64,000 bases of DNA from Hymenobacter sp. H14-R3 (GTDB lineage Bacteria > Bacteroidota > Bacteroidia > Cytophagales > Hymenobacteraceae), in NCBI RefSeq assembly GCF_030063445.1, contig NZ_JASITD010000014.1, forward strand, positions 62,001 through 126,000, given 5' to 3'. This document shows, in pieces, positions 8,909 through 17,961 of this stretch. Position numbers and translations under genes: made by a program. The notes under the pieces are model-generated. The model searched no databases and was not told the origin of the DNA. It was given only the letters and a program-made list of their open reading frames with translations. The first letter of the stretch is position 1, and the number at the start of each line of letters is the position of its first letter.

Positions 8909-9167
8909 AAAAAACCGCGAAATGAGGGGCAGGCTACCGCGTTGCGCTATCCAGCCAGCCGCACCCCGCCCCGCAAACAAACCTCAGCCAGGGGCCAGGG
9001 TATGTTCACATTTTCTCTAAAACCAAACCAGAGAAAAACCGGGGCGGCGGGCCCTGTAGGGCCGGGCGGCAAGCGGATAAGGTCAGCTATAAATGCTGAC
9101 AATCAGGCGAATAGCCTATAAATATAAAAGACAAAACACTGCGAATAGGTGGCTACCCTAGGGCAGC

Positions 9168-9545
9168 CTACGCCCGCGGGGGGCCGCGCAGGGCCGTGCT
9201 TCGCAGCACTGCCGCCAGGCTGGCCAGCTGGGCCGGCACGGCCAGCGGCTGGTAGTGGGCGCGTAGCCGCGGCTGTGGCACGCGTATCGGGAACGCCGCC
9301 ACAAAGGGCGTATTGTAAAACTGCTCGGTATGGCAGTGGGTGTGCTGGGGGCTGGCCAGCGGCTGGCCAGTGGGGCGGTGGGTGGCCGCTACCTCAGTAG
9401 TGTGGCCGTGGCGGTGCAGCGCCAGCACCCACGCCTCGGGCAGCAGCGTCCGCACCAGGCAGAGCAGCAGCAGCAGGGCGAGGTAGGGGCGGAAGGCGAG
9501 CCGTAACACGGTAATAACCAAGTAAGCGCTACTGGATAGAGACAA
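9168..9545 (-). CDS. Small His-rich membrane-anchored protein upstream of the TonB receptor
   Basis: The protein of up to 125 residues has one N-terminal hydrophobic segment (YLALLLLLCLVRTLLPEAW). An exported-looking region follows with two histidine clusters, LHRHGHTTE and HTHCHTEQF, and then FVAAFPIRVP. The clusters look like a metal-binding site. The start is not ATG: TTG at 9545 or GTG at 9509 are the candidates. It precedes the TonB receptor on the same strand by about 260 bases and is likely co-regulated. I recall similar small proteins next to TonB receptors in other Bacteroidota. I cannot name the family. Confidence 0.6.
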   Translation of the reverse strand: MSLSSSAYLVITVLRLAFRPYLALLLLLCLVRTLLPEAWVLALHRHGHTTEVAATHRPTGQPLASPQHTHCHTEQFYNTPFVAAFPIRVPQPRLRAHYQPLAVPAQLASLAAVLRSTALRGPPRA

Positions 9546-9573
9546 CTGCCGCGCAATGGTTGCATCGGTTCTG

Positions 9574-9581
9574 CAAAGTTA
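9574..9581 (-). promoter_or_regulatory. -7 promoter element for the His-rich protein / TonB receptor unit
   Basis: The minus strand reads TAACTTTG, an exact TAnnTTTG match. Transcription would begin near 9567, about 22 bases before the TTG start. No convincing -33 box is seen. Confidence 0.5.
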
Positions 9582-9608
9582 GGGGTAAGGAAACGTTGGG
9601 AGACTTAT

Positions 9609-9628
9609 TTGTTGCAACAATGTTACAA
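9609..9628. promoter_or_regulatory. Fur-family-like operator dyad
   Basis: The site contains a perfect 12-base palindrome TTGTTGCAACAA (9609-9620). This overlaps a 17-base dyad TTGCAACAATGTTACAA (9612-9628; arms TTGCAACA and TGTTACAA, seven of eight matching). It lies just upstream of the expected -33 region of the metal-locus promoter, in the gap between divergent genes. The size and AT-rich arms fit a Fur, Zur or similar regulator. Which regulator binds cannot be told. Confidence 0.45.
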
Positions 9629-9731
9629 AATAGGTCGTTTCGGGCTGAATACCGTAGTGCAGCGCCACCAGGCTGGCCGAGATACTCTGCTAGCCGCGTA
9701 TCTTGGCCACCTCATACTATATAGCTACTTG

Positions 9732-10211
9732 ATGCACCCTGTTTATTGGCGTAGGTTATGGCTGCTGGCGGGCTTGGTGCTGCTCATGGGCCGCGCCTGC
9801 GCCCAGGTGCCGGCCGCGCTGCTGGGCCAATGGGAGCTGCGCCAAATCAGCTTTGTGACCGACCAGGGGGCCGACCCCGCGCTGCTGGCCCGCATGGATA
9901 ACCCCGAAGTAGCCGCCCTCAACCGGGCGGTAACTGCGGGAACCGCCCGCCTGCTGGTCACGTTTCGACCCGACGGCACCTATGCGTTCAGCATTGCCCG
10001 CCCCGGCCAGCCCGTTCGCAATGAAATAGGCACCTACTTCGTTCGGGACAATACGCTCTTCGCCCAGAGCCCAGCCACGGCGGGCGGCTCGTCGTTCGAC
10101 CACCAGCGGCTTGTGCAGGTGGGCCGGCGCAAGCTGGTAGTGGAGTTTCTGGTGGGCGAGGAGCTTCCCGGCGTACTGGAGGAGGTAGAATACCGCCGCC
10201 CCAAGTACTAA
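9732..10211 (+). CDS. Exported protein of unknown function, lipocalin-like
   Basis: The 159-residue precursor has a signal peptide (hydrophobic RLWLLAGLVLLMGRACAQ). The mature domain starts VPAALLGQWELRQISFVTDQ and contains LLVTFRPDGTYAFSI, EIGTYFVRDNTLF and a C-terminal VVEFLVGEEL. The order 'loss/ W-x-L, then RPDGTY, then G-T-Y' is typical of small lipocalin-like beta-barrel domains in Bacteroidota, so that fold is a guess. I chose the ATG at 9732. The open frame runs 41 codons further upstream through the promoter region, including the candidate operator. Confidence 0.65.
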   Translation: MHPVYWRRLWLLAGLVLLMGRACAQVPAALLGQWELRQISFVTDQGADPALLARMDNPEVAALNRAVTAGTARLLVTFRPDGTYAFSIARPGQPVRNEIGTYFVRDNTLFAQSPATAGGSSFDHQRLVQVGRRKLVVEFLVGEELPGVLEEVEYRRPKY

Positions 10212-10344
10212 TTACCGCATGGTTACTACTTGAATTCAAGTACTACTACGTCCATTTTAAGCGCGTTTGCGTATATGTGCCGCTCCGCTGCTACCCTGGT
10301 GCTCAGCCAGCTGCCACTACTAAAGATGAAGGCAGAATAAGTTT

Positions 10345-10875
10345 ATGATTATTAACACGATAGAGGAGTTTTGCGTACAAAATGACGAGCCCCTGAACGT
10401 GGCGCGGGTGGCGTGGGTGGGTGGCCGCAATATGCGCTACTTTCAGCGCGCCTTTACGCAGCTGCAACGCGTGCTTACCCACCTTGGCGTGGGCCGCGTA
10501 GTGCTGGACCTCAACGCGTTGCCCGACGTGTCGGTGTATGACCAGTTGTGGCTGAGCACCAGCTTCATGCCCACCCTGATTAAGCTGCCGCTGCGGCAGA
10601 TGGTGGTGGTGCTCTCGGGCCAGCGCATCTACAACCAGCACGTGCTGGAGGGCCTGCTGGTCGCCGTGGCCAAAACCATTCCGTTCGACGTGCAATTCTT
10701 TACGAATGCAGACGCTGCAATGGCCTGGCTTACTGATGATTCGCCGCAGCTGCCCGCACTGCTTGCCGAGTGGGCCAGCGGCTGCGGCAATGCCTATAAC
10801 GCGCCCAGCGGAGTAGCCGAGCCCCGCGCCCACTACCAGCGCCGCGCGCGCGCCGACTGCCAACCTGGCAGCTAG
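10345..10875 (+). CDS. STAS/SpoIIAA-like protein of unknown function
   Basis: The 176-residue soluble protein has alternating strands and helices: RVVLDLNALPDVSVYDQLWL, then LPLRQMVVVLSGQRIYNQHV, then VQFFTNADAAMAWLTDD. This order, with a terminal 'F-x-x-x-x-x-A-x-x-W-L' helix, recalls SpoIIAA/STAS-like single-domain proteins of Bacteroidota. The last 40 residues are low-complexity and basic. It begins with ATG (MIINTIEEFCVQND). It stands alone 95 bases upstream of htpG with no obvious shared promoter. Function is not known. Confidence 0.6.
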   Translation: MIINTIEEFCVQNDEPLNVARVAWVGGRNMRYFQRAFTQLQRVLTHLGVGRVVLDLNALPDVSVYDQLWLSTSFMPTLIKLPLRQMVVVLSGQRIYNQHVLEGLLVAVAKTIPFDVQFFTNADAAMAWLTDDSPQLPALLAEWASGCGNAYNAPSGVAEPRAHYQRRARADCQPGS

Positions 10876-10969
10876 CCACACCTTGGAACAGCCTTTGAAT
10901 TGAAAGGCTGGCTAGCGGGCCCTGCCTGTTAGTCAGCCTTTTATTATTTCACTCAGTTATTTCTTTCCG

Positions 10970-12799
10970 ATGTCCGAAACCGGCTCCATCTCCATCCATA
11001 CCGAGAACATCTTCCCCATCATCAAGAAGTTCTTGTATTCTGACCACGAGATTTTCCTGCGCGAGCTGGTCAGCAACGCCGTTGATGCCACCCAAAAGCT
11101 GCAAAGCCTGGCCCGCCAGGGCGAGTTTAAGGGCGAGCTGGGCGAGCTGAAAGTGCGCGTAACCGTGGACAAAGAAACCCGCAAAATCACGGTATCGGAC
11201 CACGGCCTGGGCATGAGCGCCGAGGAAATTAAGAAGTACATCAACCAGATTGCCTTCTCCGGGGCCACCGAGTTTGTGGAGAAGTACAAGGATACCGATG
11301 CCACGGCTAAAGACCAGATAATCGGGCAGTTCGGCCTGGGCTTCTACTCGGCCTTCATGGTGTCGAAAGAGGTTGAAATCTGGTCGAAGTCGTACCAGGA
11401 AGATGCGCTGACCGCCCACTGGACTTGCGACGGCAGCACGCAGTACACCATCGACGAGCCCACCGGCGAGCACGAAAAGGCCGAGCGCGGTACCGATGTG
11501 GTGCTGCACGTAGCCGACGACTCGGACGAGTTTCTCGAAGAAGCCCGCCTGCGCACCATTCTCACCAAGTACTGCAAGTTTTTGCCAGTGCCGATTGAGT
11601 TTGAGGGGGAGCTGATTAACGACACCACGCCCATCTGGACCAAGCAGCCCGCCGACCTCACCGACGAGGACTATAAGAAGTTCTACCAGGAGCTCTACCC
11701 GATGAGCATGGACGAGCCGCTGTTCTGGATTCACCTGAATGTGGACTATCCGTTTAACCTCACGGGTATTTTGTACTTCCCCAAGGTGAAGGATGAGCTG
11801 CAATTTTCGCGCAACAAGATTCAGCTGTACTCGCGCCAGGTGTTCATCACCGACGAGGTGAAGGACGTGGTGCCTGAGTTTCTGATGCTGCTGCATGGCG
11901 TAATTGACTCGCCCGATATCCCGCTCAACGTATCGCGCTCGTTTCTGCAAGCCGATGCCGCGGTGCGCAAAATCAACACCTACATCACCAAGAAGGTAGC
12001 CGATAAACTGGCCGAGCTATTCCGCAAGGACCGCCCCGCTTACGAGGAGAAATGGGCTGACATTGGGCTGTTTGTGAAGTACGGCATGCTCTCGGACGAG
12101 AAGTTTTACGAGCGCGCCAAGGACTTCGTACTGCTGAAAAGCGTGGACGGCACCCTGCGCACCCTCACCGAATACGCCGAGCACGTGCAGGCCAACCAGC
12201 AGGATAAGGATGGCAATACCGTGGTGCTCTACACCACCGATGCCGAGCAGCAGCACGGCTTCGTGGCCGCCGCTCAGGAGCGCGGCTACGACGTGCTGAG
12301 CCTCGACCACATGCTCGACCCGCACTTCATCGGCCAGCTAGAGCAGAAATTAGAGAAAACCACGTTCAAGCGCGTAGACGCGGCCACGGCCAGCCAGCTC
12401 ATTGAAAAGGACGACGCCCAGGCCAGTGTGCTCAGCGACGACGACCAGACCAAGCTGAGCGAGGTGTTTGTGAACGCCATCAGCAACCCGGCCATGCACG
12501 TCAAAGTGGCGGCTCTCTCGCCGCAGGATGCACCGGTGGTCATTACCCAAAACGAGTTTATGCGCCGCATGAAAGATATGCAGCGCTCCGGTGGCGGCGG
12601 CGGCATGCAGATGTTTGGCGCCATGCCCGACTCGTTCGACGTGACCGTAAACGCCAACAGCCCGCTCGTGGCCAAGGTGCTCGCCGACGGCGGGGCCACC
12701 ATTGCCAAGCAGGCGTTTGACCTGGCTTTGCTCACGCAGGGCATGCTGAAGGGCGAGGCCCTCACGGCCTTCGTAAAGCGCAGCACCGAATTGCTGTAA
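10970..12799 (+). CDS. htpG: Molecular chaperone HtpG (Hsp90)
   Basis: HtpG is the bacterial Hsp90, an ATP-driven dimeric chaperone of the cytoplasm. The N-terminal GHKL ATPase domain (residues about 1-215) shows FLRELVSNAVDA, SDHGLGM and GQFGLGFYSAFMV. The middle domain follows with LNVSRSFLQ near residue 315. The C-terminal dimerisation domain runs to residue 609, which suits the shorter Bacteroidota HtpG form. The start MSETGSISIHTENIFPIIKK fits the family. It is a single-gene unit closed by an intrinsic terminator at 12897. Confidence 0.97.
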   Translation: MSETGSISIHTENIFPIIKKFLYSDHEIFLRELVSNAVDATQKLQSLARQGEFKGELGELKVRVTVDKETRKITVSDHGLGMSAEEIKKYINQIAFSGATEFVEKYKDTDATAKDQIIGQFGLGFYSAFMVSKEVEIWSKSYQEDALTAHWTCDGSTQYTIDEPTGEHEKAERGTDVVLHVADDSDEFLEEARLRTILTKYCKFLPVPIEFEGELINDTTPIWTKQPADLTDEDYKKFYQELYPMSMDEPLFWIHLNVDYPFNLTGILYFPKVKDELQFSRNKIQLYSRQVFITDEVKDVVPEFLMLLHGVIDSPDIPLNVSRSFLQADAAVRKINTYITKKVADKLAELFRKDRPAYEEKWADIGLFVKYGMLSDEKFYERAKDFVLLKSVDGTLRTLTEYAEHVQANQQDKDGNTVVLYTTDAEQQHGFVAAAQERGYDVLSLDHMLDPHFIGQLEQKLEKTTFKRVDAATASQLIEKDDAQASVLSDDDQTKLSEVFVNAISNPAMHVKVAALSPQDAPVVITQNEFMRRMKDMQRSGGGGGMQMFGAMPDSFDVTVNANSPLVAKVLADGGATIAKQAFDLALLTQGMLKGEALTAFVKRSTELL

Positions 12800-12850
12800 G
12801 CCGGCCGGCTCCCGGTCCGCCGGCGCAAGCTGGTCGACCAGAGGCCCCGG
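12800..12850. repeat. Partial copy of repeat family D (TCCGCCGGCG type)
   Basis: The stretch contains GGTCCGCCGGCGCAAGCTGG followed by TCGACC, close to GGTCCGCCGGCGCAAACCGG plus CCGACC in the palindrome at 56055. A related core is at 62698. Here it forms only a weak hairpin right after the htpG stop codon. Confidence 0.4.
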
Positions 12851-12896
12851 CCAAGCGCTGCTTTAGGGTAATTGACAGATTTTTAATTTGATAGAG

Positions 12897-12927
12897 GCCC
12901 CGTTGCCCAGCTGGCAACGGGGCTTTT
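12897..12927 (+). terminator. Intrinsic terminator after htpG
   Basis: An 11-pair stem GCCCCGTTGCC/GGCAACGGGGC with a five-base loop is followed by TTTTT. Confidence 0.9.
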
Positions 12928-12930
12928 TGC

Positions 12931-13021
12931 GTATAGCGCAAAGCTTCCGCCTTCGTGCGTGCGCGCCGCACGGCCCCGCCTGCTCGCTGCTCGCGCGCAC
13001 GAAGTGGAAACTTCGCGCTAC
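12931..13021. repeat. Intergenic palindromic repeat, family A copy 2
   Basis: The right arm (GAAGTGGAAACTTCGCGCTAC end) is essentially identical to the right arm of copy 3. The left arm (TAGCGCAAAGCTTCCGCCTT) is more diverged. It sits directly upstream of the carboxylesterase ATG. An open frame that appears to extend that gene upstream runs through this repeat and is not used as coding sequence here. Confidence 0.8.
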
Positions 13022-13032
13022 TACCTTTCGGC

Positions 13033-14655
13033 ATGAAACTGCTCCTTTCCTTGCCCATTCTTTTCCTGACCTTGGTGGCCGCGGCCCAGAGCGGTAGCGA
13101 CCTTCTCCATAACCAGGTGCAAACGGCCGGCGGCCGGCTGGCCGGTAGCACCGCGCCCAGCGGCATCCACGAGTTTAAGGGTATTCCCTACGCCGCGCCG
13201 CCGGTGGGCGGGCGCCGGTGGCAGGCCCCGCAGCCCGCCCCGAAGTGGGCCAACGTGCGGCCGGCCACCCAGTTTGGCCCGCGCGCCATGCAGCTGCCGC
13301 TATTTGGCGACATGAACTTTCGCTCGAATGGCGTGAGCGAGGACTGCCTGTACCTCAACGTGTGGACGGGTGCCAAAACGGCCCAGGAAAAGCGGCCGGT
13401 GCTGGTGTATTTCTACGGTGGCGGCTTCGTGGCCGGCGATGGCTCGGAGCCGCGCTACGACGGCGAGGCGCTAGCCCGGCAAGGCATCGTGACCGTGACG
13501 GTGAACTACCGCCTGGGCGTGTTCGGCTTTATGGCCCACCCCGAGCTCACCAAGGAGTCGGCGCACCACGCTTCGGGCAACTACGGCCTGCTCGACCAGG
13601 CGGCGGCTATTCAGTGGGTGCGGGCCAATATTGCGGCCTTTGGGGGTGACCCCCAGCACATTACCATCGGCGGCGAGTCGGCCGGCTCGTGGTCGGTGAG
13701 CGCGCAAATGGCCGCGCCGGTTTCTAGAGGCCTGATAGCCGGGGCCATTGCCGAAAGCGGCTCGCTGCTGGGCTTGCAGCCGCTGCCCACCCTGGCGCAA
13801 GGCGAGGAAACGGGCACGGCCTTCGGCGCGCGCGTGGGCGCTACCTCGCTGGCGGCGCTGCGGGCGCTGCCGGCCCAGCAGCTGCTGGAAGCCAGCGGCA
13901 AGCAGGGCGCGCCGCGCTTTGCGCCCGTGGTCGATGGCTACTTCCTGCCCCGCTCGCCGGCCGAGATTTTTGCTGCTGGCCAGCAGGCGCACGTGCCGCT
14001 GCTGGTGGGCTGGAACTCGCAGGAGATGGGCTACCAGCTGGTGCTTGGCCCGGCCGCACCTACCAGGGAGAATTACCAGGCTGCCGTGCAAAAGCTATAT
14101 GGTGAGCAAGGAGCTGATATTCAGCGCCTCTACTCCGCCACCACCGATGCCGAGGCCGAGCAGGCTGCCACCGACCTGGCTGGCGACCGCTTCATCGCCT
14201 ACAGCACCTGGAAGCTGACCGAGGCCCAGCTCCAAACCGGCGGCCAGCCCGTGTACCGCTACCTCTACGCGCGCCCGCGCCCGGCCATGACGCCCGCAAT
14301 GGGCAGCGCCACCGCCAACCTGGCCGGCGGCGTAACCAAGGGCGACCCCAATGCCAAGCCCGCGCCGCTCGCCAAGGGCGCCGTGCACTCGGCCGAGATT
14401 GAGTATGCCCTGGGTAACCTACCCACCAATAAGGTATATGCCTGGACAGCTGATGATTACCAGGTATCCAAAACCATGCAGGGCTACTTCGCCAACTTCA
14501 TTAAAACCGGTAACCCCAACGGCGCGGGTCTGCCCACCTGGCCCAAGGCCAGCCAGCAAAACGGCCAGCTGCTGCGCCTGGATGCCACCACCCAGGCAGT
14601 GCCCGACCAAACGCGGGCGCGGTATCTGTTTCTGGAGCAGCACGCGGGGAAGTAG
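13033..14655 (+). CDS. Secreted type-B carboxylesterase
   Basis: The 540-residue precursor has a short signal peptide (MKLLLSLPILFLTLVAAAQ). It shows the carboxylesterase/lipase type B signatures: FKGIPYAAPPVG near residue 45, EDCLYLNVWT near 105 and GGESAGS with nucleophile Ser216. Glu331 and His452 (in GAVHSAEIEYALG) are the likely partners in the triad. It would hydrolyse ester bonds of unknown substrates in the periplasm or outside. The start at 13033 is preceded by repeat A. A strong terminator follows, so it is probably monocistronic. Confidence 0.9.
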   Translation: MKLLLSLPILFLTLVAAAQSGSDLLHNQVQTAGGRLAGSTAPSGIHEFKGIPYAAPPVGGRRWQAPQPAPKWANVRPATQFGPRAMQLPLFGDMNFRSNGVSEDCLYLNVWTGAKTAQEKRPVLVYFYGGGFVAGDGSEPRYDGEALARQGIVTVTVNYRLGVFGFMAHPELTKESAHHASGNYGLLDQAAAIQWVRANIAAFGGDPQHITIGGESAGSWSVSAQMAAPVSRGLIAGAIAESGSLLGLQPLPTLAQGEETGTAFGARVGATSLAALRALPAQQLLEASGKQGAPRFAPVVDGYFLPRSPAEIFAAGQQAHVPLLVGWNSQEMGYQLVLGPAAPTRENYQAAVQKLYGEQGADIQRLYSATTDAEAEQAATDLAGDRFIAYSTWKLTEAQLQTGGQPVYRYLYARPRPAMTPAMGSATANLAGGVTKGDPNAKPAPLAKGAVHSAEIEYALGNLPTNKVYAWTADDYQVSKTMQGYFANFIKTGNPNGAGLPTWPKASQQNGQLLRLDATTQAVPDQTRARYLFLEQHAGK

Positions 14656-14676
14656 TGCCCTGACGTAACCCATCTG

Positions 14677-14711
14677 AAAAGCCCCTTTGCTCCTCCGCAA
14701 AGGGGCTTTTT
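14677..14711 (+). terminator. Intrinsic terminator after the carboxylesterase gene
   Basis: The stem AAAAGCCCCTTTGC/GCAAAGGGGCTTTT with a six-base loop and T run lies 22 bases beyond the stop. Confidence 0.9.
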
Positions 14712-14801
14712 GCTGGATAAAACCCAGTCATTGGCAGAAAAAATGCCGCCGCCGGGTGCAATCGGCCTCCTTTTCGCGTTAAGCTGGGCTAGGCCGGCGC
14801 T

Positions 14802-14809
14802 TACTTTTG
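14802..14809 (+). promoter_or_regulatory. -7 promoter element for the AsmA-like gene
   Basis: TACTTTTG matches TAnnTTTG exactly and lies 28 bases before the chosen ATG. The -33 box is poor. Confidence 0.45.
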
Positions 14810-14836
14810 CCCAAAGGCTCTTCATTCTCTTCTGCG

Positions 14837-17800
14837 ATGCGTAAAATTCTGCTTGGTTTTCTGGTGTTTGTTGTGCTGCTGGTGGTGGCACTGGTGGCCG
14901 CGCCGTTCTTGTTTAAAGACAAATTGCGGGCGCTGGCCGACCAGCAGATAGCCCAGCGCGTGCGGGCCAAGGTGCAGTACAACCCCGACGATATTGGGGT
15001 GACGCTGCTCAGCACGTTTCCCGATTTGGGCCTGGACATCAAGAACCTGCGCGTAATTGGCCTCGACTCGTTCAGCCGCGATACACTGGTGTACCTGCCC
15101 GATTTGAAAGTAGGCCTGGACTTGATGAGCGTTATCAAAGGCCAGCAGATTGCTATTAAGAGCATGGCCCTCGACCGGCCCGAGTTTTCGGTGAAGGTGC
15201 TCAAAAGCGGCCTGCCCAACTGGGATATCATGATTTCGGACTCGGCCGCCGCCGCCAAGGGCCAGGATACGAGCGCCGTGAACCTGGCCATTCGGGGCTG
15301 GGAAATCACCGACGGGCGGCTGCGCTACGAGGACCGCACCATCCCGTTCAGCATGGATGCGCGCGGCGTGAACCACAAAGGCAAAGGCGACTTTGCCCAG
15401 AACGTCTTCGACCTCACCTCCAACACGACCATTGACAAGCTCACGGCCAATTACGCCGGCATTAATTACCTGACCGACAAGCAAGTAGATGCCGCCATCG
15501 CCATGAGCATGGACCTGAACAAGAGCCTCTACACGTTCAAGGAAAACCAGGTGAAGCTGAATGACTTTCCGTTCAGCTTTGCGGGCGCCATTGGGCTGCC
15601 CAACGCCACGGATATCACCTATGACGTGACGTTTAAGGCGTTGAAGACCGACTTTAAGAACATTCTGAGTTTGGTGCCGGGCGTGTTCAACGCGCAGTTT
15701 AAGGATGTGGCGGCGAGCGGGCAGGTGGCGTTCAGCGGCTACTACAAGGGCGTGCAAAACAAGCTGCGCATGCCCGGCTACGGCGTGAACCTGACCGTGA
15801 CCAACGGCCGCTTCAAGTACCCGCAGCTGCCGCAGGAGGCCAAGAATATCAACGTGGCGATGGTGGTGGATAACCCCTCGGGCTTTACGAACAACGTGAA
15901 AGTCAACGTGTCGAAGTTTCACCTCGACCTGGGCACCAACCCCGTGGATGGCAACGTGACCATCGACGGCCTGGCGCCCATGAAGGTGGATGGCCGCGTA
16001 CGCGCCAACGTGAACCTGGCCGAGGCGCTGAAAGTGTACCCCGTGGCCGGCCTCACCATGCGCGGCCAGCTGTTTGTGGATGCCACCGGCAAGGGCACCT
16101 ACTCGAAAACCCAGATGCCGGTGGTAAACGCCGCCATCAAGATGACCAACGGCTACGTGAAATCGGATAAGTTTCCGGCTCCGATTGAGGATATTAACCT
16201 GAGCGGTACGGTAGTAAATTCGACTGGCCAGGTGAACGATACCTACGTGAACCTGCCCCAGTTTCACATGATGCTGGAGGGCGAGCCGCTCGACGGCCGC
16301 CTGGCAGCCCACAACATCAACTCGCCCGTGTTCGACGCCAATGTAAAGGGCACCGTGGACCTCACCAAAATCACCAAGATTTTCCCCCTCGAAGGCATGA
16401 CCGTGACGGGCCGCGTGAGCGGCGACATAGCCGCCGCCGGCAACATGGCCGACGTGGAAGCCGGCCGCTACCAGAACGTGAAGGCCAGCGGCACGGTGCA
16501 GGCTAAGAACGTGACTTACAAGAGCAAAGACCTGCCGCAGGGCGTGAATATCAGCAGCGCGGCGGGCACGTTCAACAACAACCAGATTGCCATTCAGAGC
16601 CTCAATGGCACGGCCGGCACCTCCGATTTTGCGGCCAACGGCACGGTGAGCAACTACCTGGGCTACCTCTTCACGCCCGGCCAGGCGCTGAAGGGCACGA
16701 TGAACGTGACCTCGCACAACTTCAACGTGAACGAGTTTATGGTGGACCCGGTGAGTGAGAAATCGACTGCCACCGGCAAGGCCGCCCCCGCCAAAGCTAC
16801 CGGCGTGGTGCCGATTCCGAAGTTCTTCGACCTGGTGCTCAACAGCAAGGTGGACAACGTGACCTACGACAACCTGAAGCTGACCAACGCCAGCGGAGCC
16901 GTGACGGTGAAGAACGAGGTGGCGACGCTCAAGGATTTGACCTTTAATACGTTGGGCGCAACGTTCGGTACCACTGGTAGTTACAATACCCAGGACCTGG
17001 CGCACCCCAAGTTTGACTTGGGGCTGAACATCAAGAACCTCGATTTTCAGAAGGCGTTTAGCTCCTTCAATACCATTAAGGCGCTGGTGCCGCTGGCCGC
17101 GCAGGTGCAGGGGATATTCGGCACCAACTTTAGCGTGAGCGGCGAAATGGGCCAGGACATGCTGCCCAAGCTGAGCACGCTGAGCGGCAAGGGCTTGTTT
17201 GACATCGTGAAAGCCAGCGTGTTGCAGTCGCCGGTAATGTCGCAGATTTCGAGCCTGACCACGCTGCCCGAACTCAAAAACCTGCAAGTGCTCAACAAGA
17301 TTGTGGACGCCCAGATTGTGAACGGCAACTTCCTGGTGAAGCCCTTCGACCTGAACATCGGCGATGTGAAGATGACCGTGGGCGGCTCGAACAGCCTGGC
17401 CGGCCTGCTTTCGTACGTCACGGCCATCAACGCGCCCACCGGCAAGCTCGGTAACGCGCTGAGTGGCAAGCTCACGCAGCTCACGGGCGTGCAAAACATC
17501 CAGGGCACCGACCGCGTGACGCTGGGCCTCAACATCGGTGGCACCATGGCCAGCCCGGTGGTGAAGCTCACCAGCGGCAGCCTCAAGGACCAGGGCAAAG
17601 CCATTGTGACCAACGTGGTGAAAACCAAGCTCACCGATGCCCTCCTGGGCCTCGCCAATAAGAACAAAGCCAAGGGCGACAGCACGAATAAAGCCACCGC
17701 CACCGCGCAGCAAAACTCGCAGGAGCAGCTCAACCTGGAGATTCAGAAGAAGAAGCTGGAGGCGCAGGAAAAAGCCAAGCAAGCCATCGGCGCGGGGCTG

Positions 17801-17878
17801 AACAGCCTGTTTGGCGGCCGCAAAAAGCCCGCCGCGCCCGCCCCGGCCCCCGCGCCTGCCGACACGACCAAAAAGTAG
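14837..17878 (+). CDS. AsmA-like inner-membrane/periplasmic protein
   Basis: The 1013-residue protein starts with one membrane anchor (MRKILLGFLVFVVLLVVALVA). Long repetitive beta-strand sequence follows, including an AsmA N-terminal motif (LLSTFPDLGLDIKNLRVIG), repeated 'G-x-V-D-L-x' strands and an AsmA-2-type C-terminal domain. The tail is a Lys/Gln-rich helix and a Pro/Ala stretch (residues about 960-1013). AsmA and TamB relatives form grooves thought to carry phospholipid between membranes, and that role is inferred here. I chose the second in-frame ATG because it begins the membrane anchor. A promoter element lies just upstream. Confidence 0.85.
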   Translation: MRKILLGFLVFVVLLVVALVAAPFLFKDKLRALADQQIAQRVRAKVQYNPDDIGVTLLSTFPDLGLDIKNLRVIGLDSFSRDTLVYLPDLKVGLDLMSVIKGQQIAIKSMALDRPEFSVKVLKSGLPNWDIMISDSAAAAKGQDTSAVNLAIRGWEITDGRLRYEDRTIPFSMDARGVNHKGKGDFAQNVFDLTSNTTIDKLTANYAGINYLTDKQVDAAIAMSMDLNKSLYTFKENQVKLNDFPFSFAGAIGLPNATDITYDVTFKALKTDFKNILSLVPGVFNAQFKDVAASGQVAFSGYYKGVQNKLRMPGYGVNLTVTNGRFKYPQLPQEAKNINVAMVVDNPSGFTNNVKVNVSKFHLDLGTNPVDGNVTIDGLAPMKVDGRVRANVNLAEALKVYPVAGLTMRGQLFVDATGKGTYSKTQMPVVNAAIKMTNGYVKSDKFPAPIEDINLSGTVVNSTGQVNDTYVNLPQFHMMLEGEPLDGRLAAHNINSPVFDANVKGTVDLTKITKIFPLEGMTVTGRVSGDIAAAGNMADVEAGRYQNVKASGTVQAKNVTYKSKDLPQGVNISSAAGTFNNNQIAIQSLNGTAGTSDFAANGTVSNYLGYLFTPGQALKGTMNVTSHNFNVNEFMVDPVSEKSTATGKAAPAKATGVVPIPKFFDLVLNSKVDNVTYDNLKLTNASGAVTVKNEVATLKDLTFNTLGATFGTTGSYNTQDLAHPKFDLGLNIKNLDFQKAFSSFNTIKALVPLAAQVQGIFGTNFSVSGEMGQDMLPKLSTLSGKGLFDIVKASVLQSPVMSQISSLTTLPELKNLQVLNKIVDAQIVNGNFLVKPFDLNIGDVKMTVGGSNSLAGLLSYVTAINAPTGKLGNALSGKLTQLTGVQNIQGTDRVTLGLNIGGTMASPVVKLTSGSLKDQGKAIVTNVVKTKLTDALLGLANKNKAKGDSTNKATATAQQNSQEQLNLEIQKKKLEAQEKAKQAIGAGLNSLFGGRKKPAAPAPAPAPADTTKK

Positions 17879-17879
17879 C

Positions 17880-17950
17880 CGAATACGTTACCCACAGAAA
17901 AGCCCCGCGCTCTGGACGAGCGCGGGGCTTTTTTGTGGGTAACGTATTCG
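17880..17950. terminator. Bidirectional terminator between convergent genes
   Basis: A 71-base near-perfect palindrome: outer arms CGAATACGTTACCCACA and TGTGGGTAACGTATTCG enclose an AAAAGCCCCGCGCT/AGCGCGGGGCTTTT stem with a seven-base loop. It can stop the AsmA-like gene from the left and the thioredoxin-like gene from the right. Confidence 0.92.
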
Positions 17951-17961
17951 TTGACAACGAC

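Noticed and set aside
12955..13032. Upstream in-frame extension of the carboxylesterase gene
   Set aside because: It reads through repeat family A and would place an unlikely basic peptide before a perfect signal peptide.
14822..17782. Very long minus-strand open frame (986 codons) opposite the AsmA-like gene
   Set aside because: It mirrors the opposite gene, is full of His, Val, Gly and Ala typical of antisense frames in GC-rich coding sequence, and has no recognisable domain.
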